Source of the DNA: a virus
Virus record (IMG/VR): IMGVR_UViG_3300037882_001299
Location: 1 to 51,305 of that record
Length of the DNA: 51,305 nucleotides
Strand: one strand, 5' to 3'
Shown here: positions 22,091 to 29,510 of the stretch, in pieces
Position numbering within the stretch: position 1 is the stretch's first letter
Layout of the letters: each line of letters starts with the position of its first letter
Position numbers and translations under genes: made by a program
Notes under the pieces: generated by a model
Told to the model about the DNA's origin: nothing
Databases searched by the model: none
What the model saw: only the letters and a program-made list of their open reading frames with translations

Positions 22091-22195
22091 GGTTGTGTAG
22101 CTCAGTTGGTAGAGCTTGATGACGCGTCTAGACTATGTAGACTAAATACCTACATCGGCGTACACAGTGCGCGGGTTCGAACCCCGCCACATCCC
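22091..22195 (+). tRNA. tRNA-like gene with enlarged anticodon region (type undetermined)
   Basis: Acceptor GGTTGTG/CACATCC (one T.T), D arm GCTC-AGTTGGTA-GAGC and T arm GCGGG-TTCGAAC-CCCGC are excellent. Between the D and T arms lie 55 bases where 23 (type I) to ~39 (type II) are expected. Several helices are possible there: TGATG/CATCG enclosing 31 bases, GTCTA/TAGAC with a seven-base loop, or ATGTAG/CTACAT with loop ACTAAATAC. The anticodon is therefore undetermined; an intron or a nonstandard tRNA-like RNA is possible. Encoded bases after the acceptor are CCCC, not CCA. Confidence 0.65.
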
Positions 22196-22197
22196 CT

Positions 22198-22485
22198 ATG
22201 TCAGAAAAAATAATGGAGGATGGAAACGTTGCTTATTTAACAGAATCAAAAAACTGGTACGCGAGACGCATGCCAGACAAGGATAACTGGACAAGTATAG
22301 ATTATTACACATTGGAGGGTAAGTATATAAAACTTCCAAACGGGACCTGCCCAAATTGCAAAGAACATATCCAGTCCAAACACTGTGGTGATTTTGTGCG
22401 CTGTAGTTGTGGAGAGTGCTTTGTTGACACAGACCGTTGGTGCCCAGAGCGAGGACGATTTGGAGGAAATATAATAATAAATTAA
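22198..22485 (+). CDS. Zinc-ribbon hypothetical protein (95 aa)
   Basis: Begins MSEKIMEDGNVAYLTES, with a Trp/Tyr-rich N-terminus and a C-terminal zinc ribbon: CPNCKEHIQSKHCGD, CSCGECF, DRWCPERG. A start at the second Met (22213, MEDGNVAYL) is possible. Its ATG is 3 bases past the tRNA-like gene and it ends 2 bases before the replication initiator ATG. Likely nucleic-acid binding; exact role unknown. Confidence 0.6.
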   Translation: MSEKIMEDGNVAYLTESKNWYARRMPDKDNWTSIDYYTLEGKYIKLPNGTCPNCKEHIQSKHCGDFVRCSCGECFVDTDRWCPERGRFGGNIIIN

Positions 22486-22487
22486 AT

Positions 22488-23297
22488 ATGGACTATAAAC
22501 CAGACTTTTTAATCATACCTGGTGTGATTGCTTTCGATGAGGACATAACAACGAAGGGTGGATTGCTTTATGCTGTCATCTACTGGATGTCTAAATTAAG
22601 CGGACAGAGGTGTATAGCGTCGAATGTTACTCTTGCAGAGACAATGGGAAGGGGAACTACTCCAGACTATGTTAAGAAACTACTAACTTCTTTGGAGAAG
22701 AAGGGGTATATTGAGCGTGTCTACAAGGCAGGTCGCGTGGACGGAGAACTCATCAGAGAGGAGATTGTTCCTTTGGTTAACTATGGGGGGGTGATGAAAC
22801 CACCTACGGGGGGGGTCGAAACGAGCACTTCGGGGGGGGTCGAAACGAGCACAGATATAAGTAAAACTATTATAAGTAAAAGTAATAAGGAATATATACA
22901 ACTCAGTCAGACTCTAGGTAAGACTCCGCTGTCACGGCTGGGTAAGTTCTATGCGCTACTCTACCGTGACGAGTTCCAGGTGGACCCGAAAGTTTACCTG
23001 AATGGTAAAGAAGGTGGTATTTTGAAGTCTCTGCTGAAAGACTACACTGAGCAGCAACTTGCGGCGCTGTTGATTGCACACTTCAACTGGTACGGACCAC
23101 AGGGGCAGGACGACCGGGAGCACGGACGACTCAAAGACGCAGCCTACCCACTTGCATGGGTCAAGCCAAACCTGAACAAATATATAATATTCCTGAATAG
23201 CATACACAGACTAGACCTGGAGGACAGTAGAGATGTTGCTGACTTTGTAAAGGACTACGTGTGTGGGTTATCCACAGGTGAGGCGCTAGACAGTTAA
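22488..23297 (+). CDS. Replication initiator / replisome-organiser-like protein (269 aa)
   Basis: Starts MDYKPDFLIIPGVIAFDEDI, chosen over an upstream non-ATG start that lies within the zinc-ribbon gene. Residues ~10-100 look like a winged helix: TLAETMGRGTTPDYVKKLL and LEKKGYIERVYKAGR. A low-complexity linker has the tandem unit GGVETST twice, encoded by a ~21-base DNA repeat with G-runs (about 22805-22850). A C-terminal helical domain ends in ADFVKDYVCGLSTGEALDS. This layout matches phage helix-turn-helix replication initiation proteins (RepO/DnaD-like). A DnaA box lies within the gene, as in origins embedded in initiator genes. Confidence 0.7.
   Translation: MDYKPDFLIIPGVIAFDEDITTKGGLLYAVIYWMSKLSGQRCIASNVTLAETMGRGTTPDYVKKLLTSLEKKGYIERVYKAGRVDGELIREEIVPLVNYGGVMKPPTGGVETSTSGGVETSTDISKTIISKSNKEYIQLSQTLGKTPLSRLGKFYALLYRDEFQVDPKVYLNGKEGGILKSLLKDYTEQQLAALLIAHFNWYGPQGQDDREHGRLKDAAYPLAWVKPNLNKYIIFLNSIHRLDLEDSRDVADFVKDYVCGLSTGEALDS
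23268..23276 (+). promoter_or_regulatory. DnaA box TTATCCACA inside initiator gene
   Basis: Exact consensus 9-mer near the 3' end of the initiator gene (codons for Gly-Leu-Ser-Thr). Lambdoid and other phages place origins inside their initiator genes, so this is a second origin candidate. Confidence 0.5.
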
Positions 23298-23323
23298 ATC
23301 CTAGCATGCTACTCTAACTGAGT

Positions 23324-23653
23324 ATGAATAAAACAATTGTACTTTGTGAGGGAGTGGAAAACTTCCGTGAGAACAGACGAATTATCAAACTTGGTGGTCT
23401 TAAAAGAGTCCCCACCACTGCCCAATTATTAGAAGTTTATAGCGAACACTACCACGGCCCATTATCCTTTGGCCACATACTTGTCAAACTTCGAAGTGAA
23501 GTTCAGGTACGTGAGGACAAAGAAGGTAAACTACACGACCACCATTACCTAGACATCTACACTTGCCTCAAATGCAAACCAGGTGTAGAGTGCTTAAGGA
23601 GTGGTTGGGAGATAGGTTGGTGGAATGGTACAGAGTCTAAGAAATTAAAGTAG
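23324..23653 (+). CDS. Hypothetical protein (109 aa)
   Basis: MNKTIVLCEGVENFRENRR, a His-rich middle (VREDKEGKLHDHHYLDIY) and CLKCKPGVECLRSGW that could bind zinc through three cysteines. It resembles small phage-specific proteins; family unknown. Start context TAACTGAGTATG has no Shine-Dalgarno sequence. First of a run of six small rightward genes before the primase-helicase. Confidence 0.5.
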   Translation: MNKTIVLCEGVENFRENRRIIKLGGLKRVPTTAQLLEVYSEHYHGPLSFGHILVKLRSEVQVREDKEGKLHDHHYLDIYTCLKCKPGVECLRSGWEIGWWNGTESKKLK

Positions 23654-23654
23654 T

Positions 23655-23720
23655 ATGAAAAAAAGACAAGCCATAGATGAGTTACTGTCCGAGCTAGACA
23701 CCCCCTTACCAGAAGTTTAA
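23655..23720 (+). CDS. Tiny ORF (21 aa)
   Basis: MKKRQAIDELLSELDTPLPEV, starting 1 base after the previous stop and ending 14 bases before the next ATG. A single amphipathic helix with a Pro-containing end. Tight packing in the operon is the only support. Confidence 0.35.
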   Translation: MKKRQAIDELLSELDTPLPEV

Positions 23721-23734
23721 CTATAAAATGAGTT

Positions 23735-23965
23735 ATGAAAATAAAAGCAACAGTAGATAAAGCAAACGAAGCGCTAGCAAAAATCCAACAAGCGGGGTCA
23801 CTCTCAATGACGGACAACAAAGGCAGCTTCTCAGTAAAAGGCGTAGTGGGTCGTTTTTCCTACGACAGTGAAGCTGAAGAACTAACTGTGGTGATAGATG
23901 ACAAGCCGTGGCTAGTGTCACAAGACTACGTCGAAAGCGAGATTAGAAACTTCTTCAAGAACTAA
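23735..23965 (+). CDS. Hypothetical protein (76 aa)
   Basis: MKIKATVDKANEALAKIQQAG then alternating strands (GSFSVKGVVGRFSYDSEAEE, LTVVIDDKPWLVSQDYV) and a helix VESEIRNFFKN. Looks like a small alpha/beta domain with a hydrophobic C-terminal helix, reminiscent of host-like small acid-tolerance or YdfO-like folds, but not assigned. Ends 1 base before the next ATG. Confidence 0.5.
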   Translation: MKIKATVDKANEALAKIQQAGSLSMTDNKGSFSVKGVVGRFSYDSEAEELTVVIDDKPWLVSQDYVESEIRNFFKN

Positions 23966-23966
23966 C

Positions 23967-24245
23967 ATGAAAGAAACACTACTACAAAGATGCCAGCGAC
24001 TTGCTCGTGAAAAGTATGCACAAGACTCAGGCGAAAAGGCTCACAACCTATTGTCGGCAGAAGAACTTGATGAACTAATCGCCAACACTCTCAAACAAGC
24101 GGCTGAGGAGGTAGGCAGCATTATAGAAAAAAGCAATGAGGATTTTGAGAACGAGCCTCTTCACCCTGTAGCGCCATTCAACACTGGCTATAACACAGCC
24201 CTCACAGAAGCTCAAAAGGTGCTTATAGGAGAATTAGATATATAG
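23967..24245 (+). CDS. Helical hypothetical protein (92 aa)
   Basis: MKETLLQRCQRLAREKYAQD, mostly helical and acidic in the middle (LLSAEELDELIANTLKQAAE), ending EAQKVLIGELDI. No catalytic motif or metal site. It follows the 76-residue gene with a 1-base gap and precedes the next gene by 5 bases. Function unknown. Confidence 0.5.
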   Translation: MKETLLQRCQRLAREKYAQDSGEKAHNLLSAEELDELIANTLKQAAEEVGSIIEKSNEDFENEPLHPVAPFNTGYNTALTEAQKVLIGELDI

Positions 24246-24250
24246 TACTT

Positions 24251-24460
24251 ATGAAAGAATCATTTATCAAATTCCTAGGGGAGCATCCAGAGCAGAGATT
24301 CTGGCAAGCACTTAGGAATTGGACCAGAGAAAACATTGACGCAGATTGTAACTACATTCTTTTGGCCCCCGCGCACTTCGAAGAATCAGAAGAGAAGGTA
24401 GCCCTTGCCAGCCTTAAGGACACATTCTACTATGAAGACAATAGAATCAGAAAGGGATGA
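24251..24460 (+). CDS. Hypothetical protein (69 aa)
   Basis: MKESFIKFLGEHPEQRFWQA, aromatic and helical (LRNWTRENIDADCNYILL), ending in a charged tail YYEDNRIRKG. The pattern (short helix, EQRFWQALRNWT) resembles small phage proteins of unknown role near primases. It overlaps the next gene by 29 bases in another frame. Function unknown. Confidence 0.5.
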   Translation: MKESFIKFLGEHPEQRFWQALRNWTRENIDADCNYILLAPAHFEESEEKVALASLKDTFYYEDNRIRKG

Positions 24461-24638
24461 GATTAGACTAAGGACAGAGTTTAAGAGGATTATCAGCGAA
24501 TCGTTCATTCATCCAGAATTATTATCTATAAAGGATGTGCCGGACGGATTTAACATGGTAAACAAGGCGGGCGTTGACTTGGCGACAGACAAGATTTATC
24601 AGTTAATGGTTAAAGAAAGCAATGGATGGAAAAATTAA
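24432..24638 (+). CDS. Hypothetical protein (68 aa)
   Basis: I chose ATG at 24432 (MKTIESERDEIRLRTEFKRI) over an upstream in-frame ATG because it lies nearer the end of the preceding gene. A charged helix is followed by ESFIHPELLSIKDVP and KIYQLMVKESNGWKN. Overlaps the preceding gene by 29 bases and the primase-helicase start by 17 bases. Function unknown. Confidence 0.45.
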   Translation: MKTIESERDEIRLRTEFKRIISESFIHPELLSIKDVPDGFNMVNKAGVDLATDKIYQLMVKESNGWKN

Positions 24639-26097
24639 ATCAATCAGACAAGCCCTCGCAGGAGGTTATCGACTGCCTGATGAAGATGCACTACGACAGT
24701 TTGAGGCAAATCTCGTGGTTGGGACACCAGGATGGGAATACTTGCTTCTACGGAAAATCACTCCCGAGTCTAGTAGACACTTTAGACTTGGATATGATAC
24801 TGGAAAGAATGCAGTCTGCATCCCAGTCTTCAAAGACGGAAAACTTGTCAACATCAGGTACCGACACCTTGACCCAAATGCGCCACAAAGGTATACGCAA
24901 GAGAAGGGATGCGAAGTTTGGCTCTATAACGAAGCGGGTCTGCAAGAGGAGAAGTCTAAAAAGGGAGTGCTTATTGTTGAGGGAGAGTTTGACCTCATAT
25001 CGGCTTGGCAAGCGGGCTTCAAGAACGTTATCTCACCAAGCTCAGGTAAGGATAGCTACGGACCTTGGATTGAGCTACTTGACAATACCGGAAGGGTATA
25101 CATTGCCTATGATAACGACGATGCTGGAAGAGGGGCAAGCCTTAAGCTGGCAGAACGGGTGGGAATCGACAAGTCTTATGAAGTCTCTTACCCAGACGGT
25201 TGCAAGGATGCAAACGACTACTTTGGGTCATTCGGGGACGATGCAAGTTTTAGGCAATTAATCAAGGAGGCCAAACCCTACTACAAGCATAAGTTTTCCA
25301 ACCTTGGTGATGTAATCGAAGGTTACCTAAACAAGGGAGAGGACCGTATAGAGTTAGACTCAGTTCCCTACGTAAAGTTTAAACCAGACTGGTTGGCTGT
25401 GTTCTCTGGCGATTCTGGTGTAGGGAAGACTAGCTATCTACTTAATGTTGCTAATGAGTTAGTGACGAAAGGATACCCAACACTAGTACTGCCATTTGAA
25501 AGAGGAATCACAGAGGTGGGGCCTCGATTCATCCAAGTCCGTTACAAGAAGGAAGAGGACGACCTCGGTGTAATGACCAAGGAGGGTTGGGACGCTATCA
25601 GGAATGATGCAGTTGACCTACCTCTATACTTCGCAATGCCAGACGAACAAGAGTTCGAGGATACTCTAGTTCGGGCCAAGAGGTTGTTTGGGATTCAGTT
25701 CGTTATTCTGGACCACCTTGATTACTTCATCCATGGTACAGACCAGACCGCAAGACAAGCTGATTGGATACGTAAGCTTAAGGATATAGCGCAGCGTCAC
25801 CAGATAATTATGCTCGTCGTGCACCACATAGGTAAGCCAGAGAAGGGCAAGATAAAAAGGCGACCAACTAAAGAAGACATGAAGGGTTCTTCAGCCATCT
25901 ATCAAGTGGCGGAAGCAGTTGTACTTCTACATGCAGTTGATGATAAACGTATGGAGATAATCATTGACAAAAACAAAGGTCCCCAGGGCTTGCGTGTGGT
26001 CAGAGTAAATCACGCGACAGGGGTGTTTGGTACTAATGAAGCGTTGTACACAGAGGAAGAGCTCAGAGCTTTACAAGAAGACGAAGACGACTACTAG
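24622..26097 (+). CDS. Toprim primase-helicase, T7 gp4-like without zinc domain (491 aa)
   Basis: Synthesises primers and unwinds DNA at the fork. Toprim domain about residues 100-200 with Glu120 (VEGEFD) and Asp164/Asp166 (YDNDDAGR). RecA-like helicase about 240-470 with Walker A SGDSGVGKTS (262-271), Walker B FVILDHLDYF (Asp364), and the HH pair at 401-402 (VVHHIGKP). T7 gp4-type enzymes carry an N-terminal CHC2 zinc finger that templates primer start; it is missing here and is encoded by the next gene. The C-terminus is acidic (LQEDEDDY). Confidence 0.9.
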   Translation: MDGKIKSIRQALAGGYRLPDEDALRQFEANLVVGTPGWEYLLLRKITPESSRHFRLGYDTGKNAVCIPVFKDGKLVNIRYRHLDPNAPQRYTQEKGCEVWLYNEAGLQEEKSKKGVLIVEGEFDLISAWQAGFKNVISPSSGKDSYGPWIELLDNTGRVYIAYDNDDAGRGASLKLAERVGIDKSYEVSYPDGCKDANDYFGSFGDDASFRQLIKEAKPYYKHKFSNLGDVIEGYLNKGEDRIELDSVPYVKFKPDWLAVFSGDSGVGKTSYLLNVANELVTKGYPTLVLPFERGITEVGPRFIQVRYKKEEDDLGVMTKEGWDAIRNDAVDLPLYFAMPDEQEFEDTLVRAKRLFGIQFVILDHLDYFIHGTDQTARQADWIRKLKDIAQRHQIIMLVVHHIGKPEKGKIKRRPTKEDMKGSSAIYQVAEAVVLLHAVDDKRMEIIIDKNKGPQGLRVVRVNHATGVFGTNEALYTEEELRALQEDEDDY

Positions 26098-26098
26098 T

Positions 26099-26383
26099 AT
26101 GCTTGACCTTACTCCACAGGAACTTCAGAGGCTACGAGAAATTAGTATCTTTGATATCCTCAATGTACCAGACAAAGGTCGAAGGGTCGGCATACCTTGC
26201 CCCGTCCACCAAGGCAGGAACGACAACTTCAACCTGTATCCTAATAACTCATACTACTGCTTTAAGTGCGGTGCTGTGGGTTCCAATGGGATAGACCTTA
26301 TCAGGGACCTTAAGAGTTACCCTAAGAAAATGAGTTCAGACCAGTTCGTGTCTGTTATAGAAGAGCTAGTTCACTATCTGTGA
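26099..26383 (+). CDS. Stand-alone CHC2 primase zinc-finger protein (94 aa)
   Basis: Starts MLDLTPQELQRLREISIFDI, chosen because it lies 1 base past the helicase stop. The zinc finger is CPVHQ ... YYCFKCGAVGSNGID, the CHC2 arrangement C-x2-H...C-x2-C of DnaG and T7 gp4. Together with the upstream Toprim-helicase it reconstitutes a full primase, but as a separate polypeptide and in reversed gene order. The C-terminus is a short helix (SVIEELVHYL). Confidence 0.85.
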   Translation: MLDLTPQELQRLREISIFDILNVPDKGRRVGIPCPVHQGRNDNFNLYPNNSYYCFKCGAVGSNGIDLIRDLKSYPKKMSSDQFVSVIEELVHYL

Positions 26384-26409
26384 TTTCTGTGGTGTAATAA
26401 GTTATCCAC

Positions 26410-26437
26410 TTGCCTGAAATCGGGTATGTGATACAAT
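26410..26437 (+). promoter_or_regulatory. Extended -10 promoter for 26484 operon
   Basis: TTGCCT, a 16-base spacer, TGATACAAT (extended -10). Just upstream, at 26402-26410, is TTATCCACT, a one-mismatch DnaA box overlapping the -35 by one base. Confidence 0.6.
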
Positions 26438-26483
26438 ATTCAAATCCAAAGCAGTTTGGAATTATTCAAATAAGAAATAATTA

Positions 26484-27080
26484 ATGTCACTATTCAAATC
26501 ACTATTTCCAACCTTGGCAGAAGTCAAGACAGCAACCTCAGAGAAGGAAGCGTTGGAAAAGAAATTAGAAGCCCGCGATAAGCGTATAGAAGAACTCCAG
26601 GATTCAAAGCGAGAACTGGCTCAGTCTTACGAACGCAGCATCGAGGAGAAGAACTACAGTCATCGTCGTGCACTCTCTAGTCTTGAGCGAGAGCTTAAGG
26701 AAGCAGATGAACGAAATGAGAAGGCTCTTAGTTTCTACGCAGAAGATTCTCGAATCACTGCCGACAACATTGAGATGCGTGCAGACCTCCGTGTTGAAAA
26801 GGAAGCGCTGGAATATCGTAAAGAAGTCCGCAAGGAAGTAGAGGCGCTCATGATAGGACTCCGAGAAGCTCTCGTTAATGAAGCAGCGGCCATGTCAACT
26901 GCAGAAGCGCAAGAAGACACAATCAAGTCTCTCAAGGCTCAGATTGCTGACTACAATGAAATGATTAAGTTCATCTCAAGTAAGATTCCTACAGTGGACC
27001 TCTCTAGCTTCAACATCAATGTTGATGTACAACCAGCCGAAGTAAATGTTAGTGGTGGTCAGCAAATCAAGAAAAACTAA
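26484..27080 (+). CDS. Coiled-coil protein with C-terminal hydrophobic-polar tail (198 aa)
   Basis: MSLFKSLFPTLAEVKTATS, then a long coiled coil (residues ~18-165, KEALEKKLEARDKRIEELQ), ending in a Val/Asn tail (FNINVDVQPAEVNVSGGQQ). It is followed with no gap by the SSB-like gene, suggesting a replication/recombination partner. Family unknown. Its own promoter lies about 50 bases upstream. Confidence 0.6.
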   Translation: MSLFKSLFPTLAEVKTATSEKEALEKKLEARDKRIEELQDSKRELAQSYERSIEEKNYSHRRALSSLERELKEADERNEKALSFYAEDSRITADNIEMRADLRVEKEALEYRKEVRKEVEALMIGLREALVNEAAAMSTAEAQEDTIKSLKAQIADYNEMIKFISSKIPTVDLSSFNINVDVQPAEVNVSGGQQIKKN

Positions 27081-27428
27081 ATGCAAACAGTAACAGTTAA
27101 GAAGCTCAACTGGAAAGACGGTGAGGGCGCAAAAGGAAAGTGGAGTAAGATTGGAATCATAACTGAAGAACTGGGTGACAAGTGGCTCGGATGTTTTGAA
27201 GACAAGTTCAACTCAACAAAGCTGCGGGCTATTCAAGAAGGTTCTAAAATTGAGATTGTAGTAATCCCTAATGGAGATTACCTGAACTTCTCATTCCCAA
27301 CTAAGGTTGACCTTCTAGAACTCCGCATCGCACGACTAGAGGCAATGGTGTTTCCTCCCACAGTAGGAAATACTAACGTACCTTACCCGGTTCCAGAAGA
27401 TGATGGGCCAGGACCAGACGATTTCTAA
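27081..27428 (+). CDS. Candidate single-stranded-DNA-binding protein (115 aa)
   Basis: MQTVTVKKLNWKDGEGAKGK, then beta strands with aromatic/basic residues (KWLGCFEDKF, SKIEIVVIPNGDYLNFSFP) fitting an OB-like fold. A Pro-rich linker ends in an acidic tip EDDGPGPDDF that resembles the Asp-Asp-Ile-Pro-Phe tip of bacterial SSB and the acidic tails of phage SSBs. It sits between a coiled-coil protein and recombination genes. The call is a structural inference, not a family match. Confidence 0.55.
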   Translation: MQTVTVKKLNWKDGEGAKGKWSKIGIITEELGDKWLGCFEDKFNSTKLRAIQEGSKIEIVVIPNGDYLNFSFPTKVDLLELRIARLEAMVFPPTVGNTNVPYPVPEDDGPGPDDF

Positions 27429-27957
27429 AGTTGACGAAGCTCACCAGTTAGTATCAGAACTAATCTCTATTCAGAAAGTACGCCGGAAGATAGACGTTGC
27501 TAGGGGAAAATTACTCTGGCAACTACACGCTAATAACCTTTTTAGGTCAGCTTTCGGGGATGGTGTTGATACATGGGAAGAGTTCGTCCGCTCACCAGAA
27601 ATTGGGCTTACTGTGTCCGAAGCGAACCGAGCGATGCAGCTATACGAATACTTTGTAGTAAAGTTTGAGGTTCCAGAGAGCGACCTTGAGCGAGTACCAG
27701 TACGGGCACTGACGCACATTCTACCAAGACTAAAAGCGGGGGATTTCGACTTTCAGCACGTAGAAGAGCTTATAGGTGCGGCACAAGAACTTACATTCTA
27801 TGAGTTTAAGGAACGCGTAAGAGATATGGAGTTTGGACCAGACCGTACATACAACTACATGGTAATGCGTAGATGTAACGAGACGAAAAATCTCTCTAAA
27901 GTGATAGAGATTTCAAACGAAGAGATATTATCAGTTTGGCCACAATTAAATGAGTGA
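27400..27957 (+). CDS. Hypothetical helical protein (185 aa)
   Basis: MMGQDQTISKVDEAHQLVSE, helical with two Trp-containing cores (GVDTWEEFVRSPEIGLT) and a C-terminal segment ending LSVWPQLNE. It overlaps the SSB-like gene by 29 bases and the nuclease by 8, so expression is coupled. The layout near 50-90 (EANRAMQLYEYFV) resembles a DNA-binding helix bundle; not assigned. Confidence 0.5.
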   Translation: MMGQDQTISKVDEAHQLVSELISIQKVRRKIDVARGKLLWQLHANNLFRSAFGDGVDTWEEFVRSPEIGLTVSEANRAMQLYEYFVVKFEVPESDLERVPVRALTHILPRLKAGDFDFQHVEELIGAAQELTFYEFKERVRDMEFGPDRTYNYMVMRRCNETKNLSKVIEISNEEILSVWPQLNE

Positions 27958-28861
27958 ACCACAATTACAGTCGTACACAATAAAAGCAACAATTCCGACA
28001 GGGAGTTACGCTAATATCCAACCGGAAATCACGGTTACGGCAGAAAGCATGGAAGCAGCGAAGGCGACAGTGATGCCGCATATCCAGACTATGTACAGGG
28101 AATACTCTGACATCGCACTTAGACCAAACAAAGTTCAAGGTGTAATTGAACTGTTAAAATCCTTCAACGAAGGTGTAGAGCTAGAGTTTGACCGGGAAGC
28201 CCATACGTACATGTACAACGGGCAGCGTCTTGAGTCAGCATCAGGATTCACGGCTCGCCACACTAAAAAGTTTGACACACAAGGAGTCAGTAAGCAATGT
28301 GAAGGTAAATGGGGTATTCCACAAGTAGATATTCTTGGGCTTTGGAAAAGTAATGGTGACGCTGCTGCCGGTTTTGGTACAGCTATCCATGCAGTATTAG
28401 AACACTACTTCAAGATGAAGTCAATAGGACAGACCATCATGGAAAATTCCAAGAAAGAAGTAAATGCAGCTCTACCCAACCATCCGTTCCTTCAGAAGCT
28501 CATCCAAGAGCTAGAGGTATTGATGCCAGAAGAAGGTGAGAACCTTCAGGAGATATTAATCTCAAACGTAGAGAAAGGATTCTGTGGACTCGTGGATAAT
28601 CTCTTAATACTTGACGCAGAGAATAAGGTGTGTCGTATTAGAGATTACAAGATTGCTTACGATGTAGAGAAGAAGGGAGATAAATTACTAACCCCCTTCG
28701 ATGTACTACCACCGACCAAACTGTCCAAGTATCAAGTCCAGTTATCCTTCTACGCCAACCTACTCCAGTTCTCGGGCTGGACAGTCGAAGGTCTAGACAT
28801 CTTCGCATACGACGGAGAGTGGAAGAAGTACCCATTAGAGGTATTACAAGTTATAAATTAG
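27950..28861 (+). CDS. PD-(D/E)XK exonuclease, RecB/Cas4-like (303 aa)
   Basis: N-terminal ~85 residues form a beta/helix domain. The nuclease core has motif I GFGTAIHAVLEHYF, the catalytic core GLVDNLLILD followed by IRDYKIAYD (Asp and Lys), and the KYQVQLSFYANLL helix (Q-x3-Y) typical of RecB-family exonucleases. It probably processes DNA ends for recombination or replication along with the SSB-like protein. Ends 13 bases before the 91-residue gene. Confidence 0.8.
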   Translation: MSEPQLQSYTIKATIPTGSYANIQPEITVTAESMEAAKATVMPHIQTMYREYSDIALRPNKVQGVIELLKSFNEGVELEFDREAHTYMYNGQRLESASGFTARHTKKFDTQGVSKQCEGKWGIPQVDILGLWKSNGDAAAGFGTAIHAVLEHYFKMKSIGQTIMENSKKEVNAALPNHPFLQKLIQELEVLMPEEGENLQEILISNVEKGFCGLVDNLLILDAENKVCRIRDYKIAYDVEKKGDKLLTPFDVLPPTKLSKYQVQLSFYANLLQFSGWTVEGLDIFAYDGEWKKYPLEVLQVIN

Positions 28862-28874
28862 ATTCAAAAAAATT

Positions 28875-29150
28875 ATGTTTACATTCATTATCGCAGCATC
28901 CGTAGGAGTTCTCGCGTACATTACAGGCTTTGCTCTAGGGCGAAACTCAGCCTGGGACGAAATGTTCCCAGCAACAGACCTTGTTCCTTACACAGCAGTA
29001 CCAGTAGTAGAAGCAGCTAAGGAAGAGGTAGTAACAGCCGAGGTGCCAGCACCAAAGGCTAAGAAGCTCACAGTAGTATCTGTAACAGTGTCAAAGACAC
29101 CAAAGAAAGCTACTGCGAAGAAAGCAGCAAAGAAAAGCAAGAAGTCATAA
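28875..29150 (+). CDS. Membrane-anchored protein with lysine-rich tail (91 aa)
   Basis: Signal-anchor or membrane helix at residues 3-23 (FIIAASVGVLAYITGFALG), a Pro/Val/Glu linker, and a Lys/Ala-rich tail (TPKKATAKKAAKKSKKS) like histone H1 tails. The basic tail may bind DNA or the inner face of the envelope. It is located between replication and lysis genes, so a spanin-like or DNA-organising role are both possible. Family unknown. Confidence 0.55.
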   Translation: MFTFIIAASVGVLAYITGFALGRNSAWDEMFPATDLVPYTAVPVVEAAKEEVVTAEVPAPKAKKLTVVSVTVSKTPKKATAKKAAKKSKKS

Positions 29151-29169
29151 TTACACGGGGATTAAACCT

Positions 29170-29251
29170 CCCCTCTTGCTTCCAGCAATCCCATAGGGAT
29201 ATGCGCGATACAAATAACGATTTAGTCGTCGCCTGGATGTAAGCGGAGGGG
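29170..29251 (+). other. Possible small structured RNA / leader region
   Basis: CCCCTC (29170-29175) can pair with GAGGGG (29246-29251), enclosing a small hairpin ACGA-TTTAG-TCGT. The 134-base gap holds no gene. Evidence is weak. Confidence 0.3.
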
Positions 29252-29280
29252 TTGAATTACTAAGATAATCATGTTATAAT
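29252..29280 (+). promoter_or_regulatory. Consensus extended -10 promoter for lysis genes
   Basis: TTGAAT, a 17-base spacer, TGTTATAAT. It is followed by only 4 bases before the first ATG (29285) and 7 before the second (29288), so the transcript is probably leaderless. Confidence 0.8.
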
Positions 29281-29284
29281 CACT

Positions 29285-29482
29285 ATGATGGACATATTCA
29301 AGAATATATCAAGAGTCCTAGGGTCAGCCTCGAAGCTAGTGTTACTTATGTTCTCTGGAGCCACATGTGCCGCCCTGTTTACAGGCCACATTGATTCTGA
29401 GATATTTAACGCAGCGATGATGATGGTCCTTGGTTTCTACTTTGGAAAGACACAAAGCTCGAACGAGCCTAAGGTTGAGTAG
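29285..29482 (+). CDS. Holin-like membrane protein (65 aa)
   Basis: Two hydrophobic helices (LVLLMFSGATCAALFTG and FNAAMMMVLGFYFG) joined by a short polar loop (HIDSE), and a polar C-terminus (TQSSNEPKVE), fitting a small class II holin. It lies directly before the secreted lysozyme-like gene. It could start at 29285 (MMDIF) or, more likely given the promoter, at 29288. Holins have little sequence conservation, so the call rests on topology and context. Confidence 0.55.
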   Translation: MMDIFKNISRVLGSASKLVLLMFSGATCAALFTGHIDSEIFNAAMMMVLGFYFGKTQSSNEPKVE

Positions 29483-29510
29483 AACCATTTATCCGATAAG
29501 CCCATAGCTT

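Noticed and set aside
22805-22850. Short tandem G-rich DNA repeat as a CRISPR or iteron array
   Set aside because: Only two ~21-base units, in frame within the initiator gene, encoding GGVETST twice. It is a protein linker repeat.
24626-25261. 211-codon ORF in another frame over the primase-helicase
   Set aside because: Ser/Leu-rich shadow frame; the Toprim-helicase motifs are in the other frame throughout.
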